From the NCBI GenBank assembly GCA_949316235.1, contig OX438747.1, positions 2,666,501-2,730,500 on the forward strand: DNA of 64,000 bases, given 5' to 3'. The number at the start of each line of letters is the position of its first letter. Positions within the stretch are counted from its first letter, which is position 1. Positions 11,908-22,505 of the stretch are shown here, in pieces. The notes below the pieces were generated by a model that saw only the letters and a program-made list of their open reading frames with translations, had not been told where the DNA came from and did no database searches. The translations under genes were made by a program, and so were the position numbers. The stretch comes from Oegoconia quadripuncta (Eukaryota; Arthropoda; Insecta; Lepidoptera; Autostichidae).

Positions 11908-13001
11908 GGGACCAATCGCGACAAGTTTGAACGATAATACTAAACAAAAACCGCCGTTGTACTCAATTTATGTATCAGTTGCCTACTATTTTTTAATATG
12001 CGATAATTTAAGCTCTAAACGTTTGCTTTTGGTTTTATTTAAGTAGTCAACTATTTCATTCATCAGAAAAAATAAGTCACCACTTCATTGGTGTTAAAGC
12101 GGGACTTTGGAACCAATGAGTACTCAGTCATACACATACTTCGTTCGCGAACTGTCGTATCAAATGCGATTTATGTTGTAAAAAATTGCATCGCTTACTA
12201 TTAGAACAGTGAACAAAAAACATGCGAGCATCTTTTAAGTAGAACAAACATAATATATTACTCTAAGGCGGCCAACCGTCCCGGATTTTGCGGGACCGTC
12301 CGGATATTGTAGTTGTAATTCCGCATTAGAATCATTAGTGAAATAGTCCCGCAAACGTCTAATGCGATCCGGACGGATGTCCCGCATTCCTAGCCTTGTT
12401 TATTTATTGAAAAAATTCGCTCTTGTTGATGGTATGATTTCAAAAATCCATAATTTTTTGAACACGTACATTTTACTTTAAGATTTTAGGGCATCCATTT
12501 CAACCTCCATTAGCTCGTGACATGCACAAATGGTCATACGTCCCGCATTGACTTTCCATAAAGTTGGCCGCCTTATATTACTCGTAAAAGTCATATTTTT
12601 TATCAATATCCAAATATTAGGTTGTGAGCACATACTAAAAAAAAATTTTGATTGTGCGCGGTTTTGGCCATTTATTTTCACCAGTTCTATTAGTTTAGGA
12701 TTAGAGATGGCGCTGTTTTATCTACTAAGAAAAGCGCGACTATGACTATAGCATATATTACAATGGCTATACCTTTTATATCAACAACAGCAACAACAAC
12801 ATTCTTTATTGCACAACGATGACAAACATAAAATATACAATAGGATCAATTTGACGGCCTTATCACTAAAAGCAACCCCTTGGGTTAGGAAGCTTTACGC
12901 ACATGATAGGTAGGTAGCGTGTGCGCTCTCACCTAAGCCAAATCTAAACCAAAAACGTTCCGTTCGAACTGTAAACAGTTGTCAAATAGCGCGATTGCCC
13001 C
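11908..13001. mobile_element. MITE-S copy 1, interrupted by a nested element
   Basis: The left end GGGACCAATCGCG and the right end CGCGATTGCCCC are near inverted repeats. The subterminal sequences ACGATAATACTAAAC and AAACCAAAAACGTTCCGTTCG match a shorter relative at 61236-61534. The hAT-like element at 12264-12575 lies inside it. The exact right boundary is uncertain. Confidence 0.45.
12264..12575. mobile_element. Non-autonomous hAT-like element with 8 bp target duplication
   Basis: The 13 bp ends TAAGGCGGCCAAC and GTTGGCCGCCTTA are perfect inverted repeats, flanked by a perfect 8 bp direct repeat TATTACTC (12256-12263 and 12576-12583). An 8 bp target duplication is the mark of hAT-superfamily transposition. 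The interior has several ATGCGGGACG-like motifs and no transposase. Confidence 0.85.
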
Positions 13002-13639
13002 TCTGGTGTAATAGAGGTAAAGTGTTAAACAGGTGTGCATTAAAAAAGTCCCGCTACTACGATCCAATCAAGCCTTGTAACATGGATTACGTAAAATGCA
13101 GGTGTGCCATTCTACAGCTATTCGCCATTGTGCCTAAACACTGTTATGCCTGGCATATAAGAAATATTTACAATTTGGTGCGATGGCAGTACTAATTGTC
13201 TATATTATCTGACATAACTAGCTCAGCACGTGGACGTACATTCAACAAAGATTATATAATACTCTGCTAATACAATAACATACTGATTCCACCGTATAGT
13301 ACGGTCATGTTTTTATATGACTAAGGTGATCCCACTTAGCGCCGCGCCCGCCACACATTTTGCCTTTAATTTTCATACATACAACTATAAATAAACTTAT
13401 ATGATAATGTGTATGAATCTCATCCACAGCAGCCAGAGCCGTGCCCACCGCATATGTGATTATTTGTAACAAATGTAGCTCTAAGCTAGGCTAAGTTATT
13501 ATTTTATTCTCATTTAATGTTCTATTGATAAATAAAATATTGTACTGATTTTGGACTTTTTTCTCTTTATTTTTTTTTAGAATAAGTATATAAGAATAGT
13601 TTATTATACAAAAACAAAGAAGTAGTAAATTATAGCTAA

Positions 13640-13755
13640 AATAGTAATACAATTATGAAGAAGATCCCGACAATGCTGTCACGTGTTGCGGCGTGCACAA
13701 ATGTGTTAGCACTCGGCTCATGCTGCAACGAATCACAGCGCTGGTTTTAGTGCCC
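13640..13755 (-). repeat. Repeat R, copy 1
   Basis: Reverse complement of sequence found at about 20785-20940: CAAACACGTG-type core, GACAATGCT, ACCAGCGCTGTGATTCG and TTTGGGGGCACT. No open frame. Probably a short interspersed element of unknown type. Confidence 0.6.
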
Positions 13756-13769
13756 CCAAATGGTTTCAT

Positions 13770-13912
13770 GCATAACGGATTGGTACTTGACCTCAATCAC
13801 ACCTGAGTTAAGTGAAGATGAGGTTGAAGGTGGAAGCATACTGACCCGGAAATCCCAACACATTTGGGGGACTGGCTATCTTATCTCTGACAACTGGAAC
13901 ACAATCCTAATA
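13770..13912 (-). repeat. SINE-A 3' fragment
   Basis: Carries the SINE-A 3' half in reverse: TGCATAACGGATTGGTACTTG, AACACATTTGGGGGACTGG and CTTATCTCTGACAACTGGAA. It lacks the tRNA-like head. Confidence 0.75.
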
Positions 13913-14204
13913 ATGAATGTACGCGTTTTTGTCTGCGAAAGTAATTATCTGATTCTAGTAAAGTGCCGTTCTATATCTCCGGAGTGCTTTATCAGATCTT
14001 TACAATAAATAAACGTAGCTTTTTAAAGTCTATGTATGAACATTCCCCGACGACGCGAGGGCTCGGGCGCACTGCCATGCCGTGGGGAAGCCATCTGCGG
14101 CTATCAGCACATCCGTAACGTTGTTTTTCTGAGCCGAACGCTAGTGTGCGCCGAAGCCGCGTGGTCGCCTCTGGTGGGCACACGTGGTTAATATCTAATT
14201 TTGG

Positions 14205-14490
14205 GTTAGCAACATGGGATTTACGAATCGGAGATCGCGGGTACGATTCCCAGGGACGCACATGTTTAGTACTCCTGTTTGGTTGGTGGTAGGGGAATTT
14301 TGTACGCCTGGCTAACTACTACCATCTTATCTAAATCTGCCGCCAAGCAGCAATGTTAATAGCATTGTTGTGTTCCGGTTGTCAGAGATAAGATAGTCCT
14401 CTAAATAAGAAGAGGTTTCCACTTTCGGCCTCATGTTCACTTAACATCAGGTGTGATTGCGGTAAGTGCTAACCCGTTATGCATAGTCCA
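14205..14490 (+). repeat. SINE-A copy
   Basis: A diverged tRNA-like head with a B-box-like GGGTACGATTCCCAGG is followed by the family body: GTTTGGTTGGTGGTAGG, CCATCTTATCTAAATCTGCC and AACATCAGGTGTGATTG. Confidence 0.75.
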
Positions 14491-14799
14491 AACTGCTGAA
14501 AAAGTGTGCCCAAAGGAAAAATAATGCCACTGTAGTTGAGTTATTCAAATATTTAAGTAAATATTTTGGAGTACGTGTCGCTGGAATCCTCATTCTCATA
14601 CGCAGAGACTGCTTTGCCTGTGATTATAATTTATCCCAAAAATATGCATAAATAATGTCAACGAAATAAGCAAGTCCCATTTCTTTCTCCGCCTACAAAA
14701 ATCATCATCTGCGCTGCCCCTTTTCACAAAGAACTCTAACTTCGTTGTGTATTTCTGTGGTACTATGCTACCACATCCGCGTCTTGCCGTGAACTCAAC

Positions 14800-14885
14800 A
14801 TTAATCCAGCATCAAAGACGTCCACTGCTGGACAAAGACTTCCCCCAAAGATCTCCACAACGATCGGTCCTGCGCAGCATCTTAG
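14800..14885 (+). repeat. LINE-derived fragment (TCCACTGCTGGAC family)
   Basis: The phrase GTCCACTGCTGGACAAAGAC followed by TTCCCCC is a very common insect LINE 3' motif. A second scrap lies near 26480-26525. Confidence 0.45.
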
Positions 14886-15627
14886 ACTCGTAAAAGAAAT
14901 AAAACGAAATATTTAATAATAAAAAAATATTGTCTCTTTATTGCAACAAAACATATTCACAAATATAAAATTTCATCTACTTCTAAACGTTTGGCACTAC
15001 AACTTATTACGAATGGAAGCTAAGGCAACTTCAAAACGGTGCCGGTGCGATACATAGCACGTGGCGTTATAGCACCATAATAAAACTAATGGGCTTTTAT
15101 AAAACGCATTATTCTACAAGGTTCGTCGGACAGGGGGTCGAGAGTAGAAAACATTACCATGGTTTAAAATTATTGATGAAAAAATGTCGACTTCCCATAC
15201 AAAAGGTGACCACTGAGCTGTCTGTACTGACCGCAAAGGCGCGATTAAATTAAACAAGTTGTGGAATCAAGATACAGCACTTGTAGTGCTATCCATCGGA
15301 CAATCAGTTAATTAAACGTGATAGTTTCGCCATAGTGAGTGAACCTGTACGTGCGTTAATTCTGAGCGCGACACCAAAAGGTAGGTAATTTACGAATAAG
15401 CGAAGAATTTGCATTTGTTAAGAACTTTAAATTTATTTCTCCCCAGCGTTCACTCATAGTGGCTCCCAACTGAAAGGATACCTCGTTTCAAATCTATGAC
15501 ATGTACAATCGGTTCCATATTTTAATGATTGTCTAGATAAGAGGGTAATTTTATAGCATTGCGGTAGATAAAGGTCGAATAGGCCAGATGCCAGCATTAC
15601 TCACGTAGAACAGCCCTGCCCCCGTAG

Positions 15628-15770
15628 CTTGACAGGCGCGATAAAAGTTTATGTCGTGCGGGATAATATTTTTTCTGCTCATTCGCTTGGACGAAATATA
15701 CAATCCCACTGTCACTCTATGTCGCGTGCGACCACAGACCAACCAGGTTGTGCGTGCGACAAACGATGTC
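15628..15770. mobile_element. MITE-D copy 1
   Basis: Begins near GCTTGACAGGCGCGATA and ends near GTGCGACAAACGATGTC. The shared core is CTGCTCATTCGCTTGGACGA. Other copies are at 21478-21607, 48962-49082 and 54545-54695. The ends are imperfect inverted repeats around a GTCGCGC motif. Confidence 0.65.
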
Positions 15771-15892
15771 TAATTCACAGGCTGTATAAGTAAATATGAC
15801 ACCGACTACACAATCAGGTTCATAAGTGCATATGCAGTCCCAGCTTAAAGGGATTTAACAGAATACATTTGCAACTAATCTTATATATTAAT

Positions 15893-16110
15893 AGCTTCGG
15901 ACGGCCGTAACTTCGGCCTTTTTCTTTTGCTAAGAATCCTTTTTTTGCATAACTTCAGACGCTCCTTGCGTCCCGTATTTGCTTGTGATGTCCAACTATA
16001 TACAACAAAAGTAAAATAATGACGATTGGATTTAAATTGACACGGCAAACTGCAAAAGTCCGAAGTTACGGCCGTCCTAAGCTATTTTCTTTAGAGAGTA
16101 GACCTCCTGA
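15893..16110. mobile_element. MITE-U copy 1
   Basis: AGCTTCGGACGGCCGTAACT at the left is answered by AGTTACGGCCGTCCTAAGCT at the right. The intact target version of the interior (TTGTTGTATATAGTTGG, reversed) shows what the copy at 31314-32048 looked like before a second element inserted into it. Confidence 0.8.
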
Positions 16111-16515
16111 AACCGGTGGTATAATATTATTCCTATATCCGTATCCAGATCCGAAATTTCATATCCATAACATCCCTGGGGTTCTATTAAATAATTTCAT
16201 CGTTATTGTCATCGGTTACGTTCGGACATGTGATTGGTTGGCTCATCGCTCGCTCGGCTATTTGACGGTTTCTCATTGGATAACTAAATAGATAACGATA
16301 CCGATGAAGTTACGTAATCAAGGGCTGATCTTATGTAATACGTTCGACAGCAAGAATTAAAACCATTTTCTTTCACCCCGGACGGAAATGCATTTTTAAA
16401 ACGCACCTCTACATATCACGTGAATTATAGCACCGTAATTAATCTAATGGGTTTTTGTAAAACAACTCTAAATACAAACGAAAACATTGTAAAAAAAAGC
16501 TAGATTTCTATTAGG

Positions 16516-16928
16516 CCCTTACCTATGAAATTGGCGTTTTGTATGAAGAATTTCATTAAGACTGTTTTCCTCCATACAAACATTTTTGTTTTTTTTTGGG
16601 AACGGCAAATCCAAATTTAGCTAAACTTTGTGTGTATTATCGGATAACATTAAGTTAAGTATAGGCAGCGTTAATTTTTAAAAGTAACCGCTTTATAAAA
16701 GTTTCATCGAATCTAAGAAATGATTATGGGAAGCACATGAAAAGAGCTCTGTTCAAATTTTTTTTATTATGTGATTTAGCCCAGAGATTAAAAAATATTT
16801 CATGTGAAACCTTGAAATAATATTCCATTTTCCAAATAAAAAACAATTTTGGATATAGCTTTGAAAATCGCAGGAATTGGTACATATGATAAACGAAGAA
16901 AAAAAACTCCAATTTCATAGGTAAAGAC
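16516..16928. mobile_element. MITE-W copy 1
   Basis: Ends CCTTACCTATGAAATTGG and CCAATTTCATAGGTAAAGAC are inverted repeats. The body matches 23301-23698 over most of its length, with one copy carrying an internal deletion relative to the other. Confidence 0.8.
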
Positions 16929-17764
16929 ACAATATTTGTGAGTGACGTGTCTTTTGTTCTCGGAATATGTTTGAGAATTTTAAATTTTACACATTACTAT
17001 TACGTAATAAAGCAGACTTCTGTCTATACGGGCTCCTTTCGCCTCGCGCGAGGATCTCGTACAACCTTGTGAAGCACAAGATAAACAATTTCCAATATTA
17101 TAATCCGGCGGCAACACCACTGAAATTTAAAGATGGTTTAGCATTACAATGGCGTGACCAAGTCTTGAATCCTGTAAATTCGTTTTTCATTATTTGGTAT
17201 TGAATACTACCTACTTCTATACTTCTTTTGTTCCAAAGATACATGTAGAAAATACTGGTCACGCTATTATAACATTACAATGGCGGAACCACGGGCCAGA
17301 ATTATTCGCAGCAACGAATAATTTATATGTATTGGTTGTTCCACCATTGTTATGGTGCTTAAAGGTGGAGGCCAATCTAAAGGTTCCCCTCCTCTAACAA
17401 GAGTTACAAATAACTACAGTCGTGTGGCCTCAGCACGTAAAAAGAATAATTTATATTAATTGAAAAATGTTACTACACAATTCATGAATACATGGAAAAT
17501 AAATTAAAAATTGATAAGTATTAAACAGAAAAGCCCTCCTCAAGATATTTATAATTACATAGGTATATTCAATAATAATTAAAATATTTATATTAACAAT
17601 TAACAATAAATAGATAAACATAATAATGTGTTGTGATAATTAGAATACCTAGTAAATACAATTAATTATATTTTAGATTAAAGTTTAGAATCTGCCGTGC
17701 CCTTACAGGGTTTCATGTATGGACTATTGTTTTTTTTTTTAAGATCTAATGTACACATGAAAGC

Positions 17765-18230
17765 ATGAATAAATGAATAGGAACAAAACCAACCCATATT
17801 TTCCTGTGGGAGTAGTAAAAGGGTTCTATAGGACTTTCTACGAAAACATCGATGGACTTTATATCAAAAAAATATCGATAGATTTTATACCAAAAAAACA
17901 TCGATAGATTTTATACCAAAAAAACATCGATAGATTTTCTACCAAAAAACATCGATAGACTTTCTACCAAAAATCGATAGATTTTCACGTTATAACGTCG
18001 TTGGGCTCACCCCGTCACTTATGCATTTCTATATAACTTCGAAAGGTGTCGTAGATTTTATTTCAACTTTTAACGCATTAAACGTTAACTTTTGGAACAC
18101 CCAAACGCTTACCTATGTATGGGATATCTCTTACCACACCATTTGGGAAAGAGAGAGGGCACGTAACTATGCAGGAGTAGTCAAAGTCTCCTATCAACTT
18201 TAAAATCTTTCACAGTGACGCTTCCCTGTC
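17765..18230 (+). repeat. Interspersed repeat with internal minisatellite
   Basis: The flanks (AACCAACCCATATTTTCCTG and GGGCTCACCCCGTCACTTATG) match the repeat at 35780-36040. Here the AAAAACATC..AGATTT segment is amplified into about six units at 17845-17985. The unit is roughly 27 bp, CATCGATAGATTTTATACC plus an A run, with the last units shortened. Confidence 0.7.
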
Positions 18231-19627
18231 AGGCCATTTTTATCCAGCCGTGCGTGAGCCATCTATAGGAAACGTATGTACGTTATATTTATATTATAAT
18301 AATATGGGGCTTAAAAATCCAGCGTAAATCAGTCTTAGATAGTTAATTTCGACAATTTCCCAGTTTTGTAAAAAAACTGAAATCGTAACATATAAATTCA
18401 TTATTGTGTAAAATTACTTTTTGGCGGGAATTCGGCGAGTGATATAATTCAATGATTTTTATTGCATTCAAACACACCCATTAAAAATAACGTACATCAT
18501 TTTATATTTGCTGATAATAAAGCCTGAATATTGTGCAGCAAAGGTCAGTAAGTGGGCACTGTAAATCCAAGTACATGACTGAGCTGTCGTGTACCAACAA
18601 GAAGCCGCCAAAATCTTACGTAAGGCACTGTCACTTTACTGAAGTTATACACTACACACTGGCAGAAATGTCGCCCGAATAGACTGAAGATTACCAATAA
18701 TAGGAAGCAAAAAAATAATAAACTAAGATAGGAACATTCCGAAACCTATAGGAATCAATGCTAATTGAAATATACCTTGAGCACCACTGCATAAGGTTCA
18801 CATTTGGTAACTAAATGTCAAATATATTAATACTATGCTCTTTCTAACTAGTGATATGTCATGAAAAGTAACAACTAATAAAGCTAATATAGGCATTGAA
18901 AGTAACGTCAGACTTACACAGAATTAGGTTATGGGCCCATTGTTAATAGAACAATTTCAAGAATTCCCTAGACAACAAATTCTCATAGAGGATTTGCCTC
19001 TACAGGAGCGTGTGACAAAACGCGTTGCGACCACGAAACAGAAAAAAACAACTGAAAATGAGCGTAGCAAATATGCGCAGTTTCTTGATGTCAGTCGTGT
19101 TCTGTCATCTCTAATATTAAATATGGCGAACCTAGCGGTGAGTTTGTAGTGACAAAGATCTGATGCAACTTATGTGCAATAGATATTAATTTCGCAACTC
19201 AATCTTTAAAACAAAGTATTCAAATTATAACCGTTTGAATTATGTTCATATTTGACAATGCAATTACACGAGAGATTTGTTTGTGTTACATACAATTTAT
19301 GTGAGTTTGGCGACAGGGGTGGGAATATAATTAAGTGATATACTTACTACTTCTTTTGAATTTTCTGCGGTGTGGTTGTGACCGTGATGTTCGAGGCCAC
19401 AATCCTCAATACCTCCTTCTGTTTCTAATAAAGGTAACTTATTAAGTCAAGATCACGTTCTTCGGCCTTGACGCCAGACATATTCCTTATGTCTAAATCT
19501 GACGTTAGCTTCTTTCCAGTCAGGCATATTTACAAAGGGCAACAAATTAACAATAAACTACCATCTATCGTGTCTAATTACGTCCTAAATCCTGTAACAA
19601 AGTATGAACACTGATTTCATCCGCGAC
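18231..19627. other. No gene recognised; SINE-C scrap at about 18565-18645
   Basis: The phrase CAAGAAGCCGCCAAAATCTT near 18598 and the ACTTTACTGAAG motif identify a truncated SINE-C. The rest gave no exon that could be linked to a neighbour. A 72-codon open frame at 18931-19149 has no recognisable similarity. Confidence 0.45.
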
Positions 19628-20076
19628 TCACTTCACGATTTGCTCTTGACTATCCGATGGCGTTTTACCGCTATGGCAACAAGTTATCTGAGGGCTCTCC
19701 TCCCTCGCGCCCTTTTCGCAACAACTTTCAACCACTACCGTCGTCTCCTTGGATGTGGGAGGTGGCTCCTGTTTCTTTTTGCAGCAACCTTGCCTCTCGG
19801 TCCTAAGGAGCTGGACATCTTCAACACTGGGGCTGTCTTCTTTTTCGCTCTCGTGGTGGCAGTGACTTTCTGCTTGGATCTTCTTCGCTCGGGCTACTTT
19901 TGAGGGGCACTTCTTGGCGCCGTAGTAGCAGGTGGCGTTGGCTTCGCTGGTTGTGTCCTGGGATGTGCTAGCGGGGAAGTAATGGGACGGCTGGATGCAG
20001 GTTCGCGTCTGGCAAATGAAGAAATCCGATTCCGAGCTCTGCGTTGAGTCTAATAGTGGCGGTGTTGAGTTTTCAG
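19628..20076 (-). CDS. Alternative last exon of the CTR-family gene, cysteine-rich tail
   Basis: On the - strand an acceptor (TTATTTCCAG) at 20077-20086 opens a 149-codon frame that runs without a stop to TGA at 19628-19630. It lacks an ATG start and so reads as a terminal exon. It begins with two bases that complete a codon, the phase left by the donor of the CTR exon at 24008-24103. The peptide begins ENSTPPLLDS and has paired cysteines: CQTRTC, CYYGAKKC, then three CC pairs and an HCHH cluster, separated by Ser/Glu/Lys-rich linkers. The other candidate last exon (22506-22633) shares the phase and has similar Cys-x(4)-Cys pairs. I infer that both are alternative cytoplasmic metal-binding tails. 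It could instead belong to an unrecognised neighbouring gene; a transcript would decide. Confidence 0.55.
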
Positions 20077-20679
20077 CTGGAAATAATGAAATGAGTTTTT
20101 ATAAATAGCTTCGTTGGACACGTTCCACAATTTTACATTTCAAGTCCAGTGCACACCAGAGTCTGAATTGTTTGAAGTCAGACATAGAGAAGTCTGCCCT
20201 TAATATAAACAAAGCAGTTATGTCTACCATATAGCGCAGACTAAGACTCGTTAATCTAATTCTACTATATCTTCACCAGCAAACATGGCATACGTGTTCA
20301 CTCATCGAAAGCTTCGTTGACACTGCATGTTCCTAGACAATTTTGCTTCCATCCATACAGTCATTAGTCAGACTTATCGCGGAGCAGTTCGCGTAGACTG
20401 TAATGAGACTTTTCATTGGGAGTGAACGTCTTCATTTATTTTCCAAAGCGATAGTCTAACTTGAGACAGCCTAGAGTCTGGTGTGCAGGCCCTGAGTAAC
20501 TAAGTTCATGCCTTTTAACTACACTAAAACTATAAAAATATACAAGCTAAAGTACAGCACTAAGTAAACTTTAAAAGAAAATAGAGAAAAACTGAACTAT
20601 GTAAAATATTTGCTATTTTTTTAATGAAAGCCGAGGTTCGTAAGTTATAAGAATAGACTGGATATCGCCCAGCGGTTCA

Positions 20680-20990
20680 TGTCCATGCATTCTTATCATT
20701 TAGATCGTCAAAAATGTTATAATAGTCTTTGGCTATGGCGAAGAATCAGTCTAAATGTACCTCACGTGGCGTCTGTGCGTCACTGGGCATTTGGGGGCAC
20801 TGAAAACCAGCGCTGTGATTCGTCGCAGCATGAGCTGAGTGCTAACCCATTTGTGCACGCCGCAACACGTGATAGCATTGTCGGGATCTTCTTCATAATT
20901 GTATTTCTATTTTAGCTATAATTTACTACTTCTTTGTTTTTGTATCGTGTTGTGGCTAATAATAAACTATTCTTATTCTAAATAATGGCC
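20680..20990 (+). repeat. Repeat R, copy 2
   Basis: Matches 13640-13755 in reverse complement and continues with ATAATAAACTATTCTTATTC, a polyadenylation-like tail. The 78-codon open frame across it is incidental. Confidence 0.6.
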
Positions 20991-21147
20991 GTCCGTTCAT
21001 TTTGCTCTCCAGTAGAATCTCAATTTGAGGCACAGACCACATGAACAACTGTGTTCTTAGGATTATTATAGGTGTTTTATAACATCAATAGTCCAACTTC
21101 TCCTCTGTTGGGGACTCCTCCTCCCAAAAGAGACTATGGGTCACAAA

Positions 21148-21455
21148 GGGTAATTAATAAACCATTCTCAAGATTGAGAACAGTCTTGTGACTGGTCTCA
21201 AGTAAACGTATTGATCAATAAACCTAACTTGAGACCTGACAAGCACGTGCACACTCAAGCAGTACTCACTTGAGAGGTGCGCGTATTAATAAACGAAACT
21301 CAAGACTATCATTCATTCGCCGCTGAGGCGTGTACTTCAGAAGTGATCTCAGCTGAGTAAACCTCAAGATTGGTTTAGCGACAACTTCTTAAGACGCATC
21401 TCGGGTGATACAGCCTCAAGACTTGTATTGAGATTGGTTTATTAATACAGGCCAT
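21148..21455. mobile_element. MITE-X copy 1
   Basis: Starts near AATAAACCATTCTCAAGATT and ends GGTTTATTAATACAGGCC. Relatives are at 29150-29280, 51170-51356, 60751-60899 and 62083-62392. Internal CTCAAG/CTTGAG motifs repeat many times in both orientations. Confidence 0.7.
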
Positions 21456-21477
21456 AGTCCGCCATAAGTTTGAGTTT

Positions 21478-21607
21478 GACAGGCGCGAATAACGTTTATG
21501 TCGCGCGAAATAATATTTGTCCTGCTCATTAGCTTGGATGAAATATACATCTATCCCACATTCATGTCGCGTCGCGCGAGACTAACGATGTCATACTACC
21601 GGAGCTG
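21478..21607. mobile_element. MITE-D copy 2
   Basis: Same core as at 15628 (CTGCTCATTAGCTTGGATGA) with GCGCGAATAACGTTTATGTC at the left. Confidence 0.6.
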
Positions 21608-22228
21608 GACTGTTAATGTTCACAAGTTCCAAGTTCCTGTACTGCTGCCTATATAAAAATAATCTACATACAGGGTGAAAAATAGGAGAGTGTCTAGCAA
21701 ATTGAGGACAATTATAACTTGAGAGAAATATTTGTTTTTAAAATTAAGTGACATCGGATTTCACAAAATTTCGAAAGTTTTCTTGCCTGTCTATTCGTAC
21801 AGGAATATAAATAGGTACAAATCTCATTAAACAACATTGATTTTCAAATTAGAAGAACACCATGAAGTTCAACATAATGGTGTCGATTCTAGCGTGACTG
21901 CTTTAAACTAAAACCAATTTCAGACTGGTACTATCGCGTCTTATTATTCTAAGAAGAAAAAGACAGCGCTACTTCAAAACTGGTTGGACACTCCAAATGT
22001 ATCTCGCATGTAAAATATTTCGTGAGCACTGTGTGACACAAAATTCCGAGTTCTCACAAAATTCTTTGCCTGTATGATAGATAATACTTCAGTGTCCGAA
22101 AATCGGCACCAAAGTCGTTTTAAATAAATGAATGATCAATGCACGATGCTATTGTTACTAGTGTTTAAAACTTGTTACAAATGGAAAACTATTATTTTTT
22201 AATTCTGTCAACTATGTATGAACCCTAT

Positions 22229-22344
22229 TGTTTGTGAATAAATGAGAATGAAATATTTCAAGTTAGAATTATATGGGAGCTATATTTTTATAGCTCCCAT
22301 ATAATTCTAACTTGAAATATTTCATTCTCATTTATTCACAAACA
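22229..22344. repeat. Perfect 56 bp palindrome with TTTT loop
   Basis: The arms 22229-22284 and 22289-22344 are exact reverse complements, separated only by TTTT. Each arm contains AATAAATGAGAATG, so an AATAAA signal is present on both strands. It lies 160-280 bp beyond the stop codon of the CTR exon at 22506-22633, so it could be in that transcript's 3' untranslated region. Confidence 0.95.
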
Positions 22345-22349
22345 CAACA

Positions 22350-22407
22350 AAAGGATAACAAAAACTGCATTCTTAGTTTTCTAAGAATGCAGTTTTTGTT
22401 ATCCTTT
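22350..22407. repeat. Perfect 27 bp palindrome with TTTT loop
   Basis: Arms 22350-22376 and 22381-22407 (outer sequence AAAGGATAACAAAAACTGCA) are exact reverse complements around TTTT. It starts five bases after the 56 bp palindrome and shares the same loop, but the arm sequences are unrelated. Confidence 0.95.
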
Positions 22408-22505
22408 AAAAATAAATATTTCCTTTGCGTTTTTGCTAAGTCTACCTCCGCTGACCGCTTTCCATCCTGTATACACATGATAATGCCTAAGTAAGCAGCA
22501 CTACA

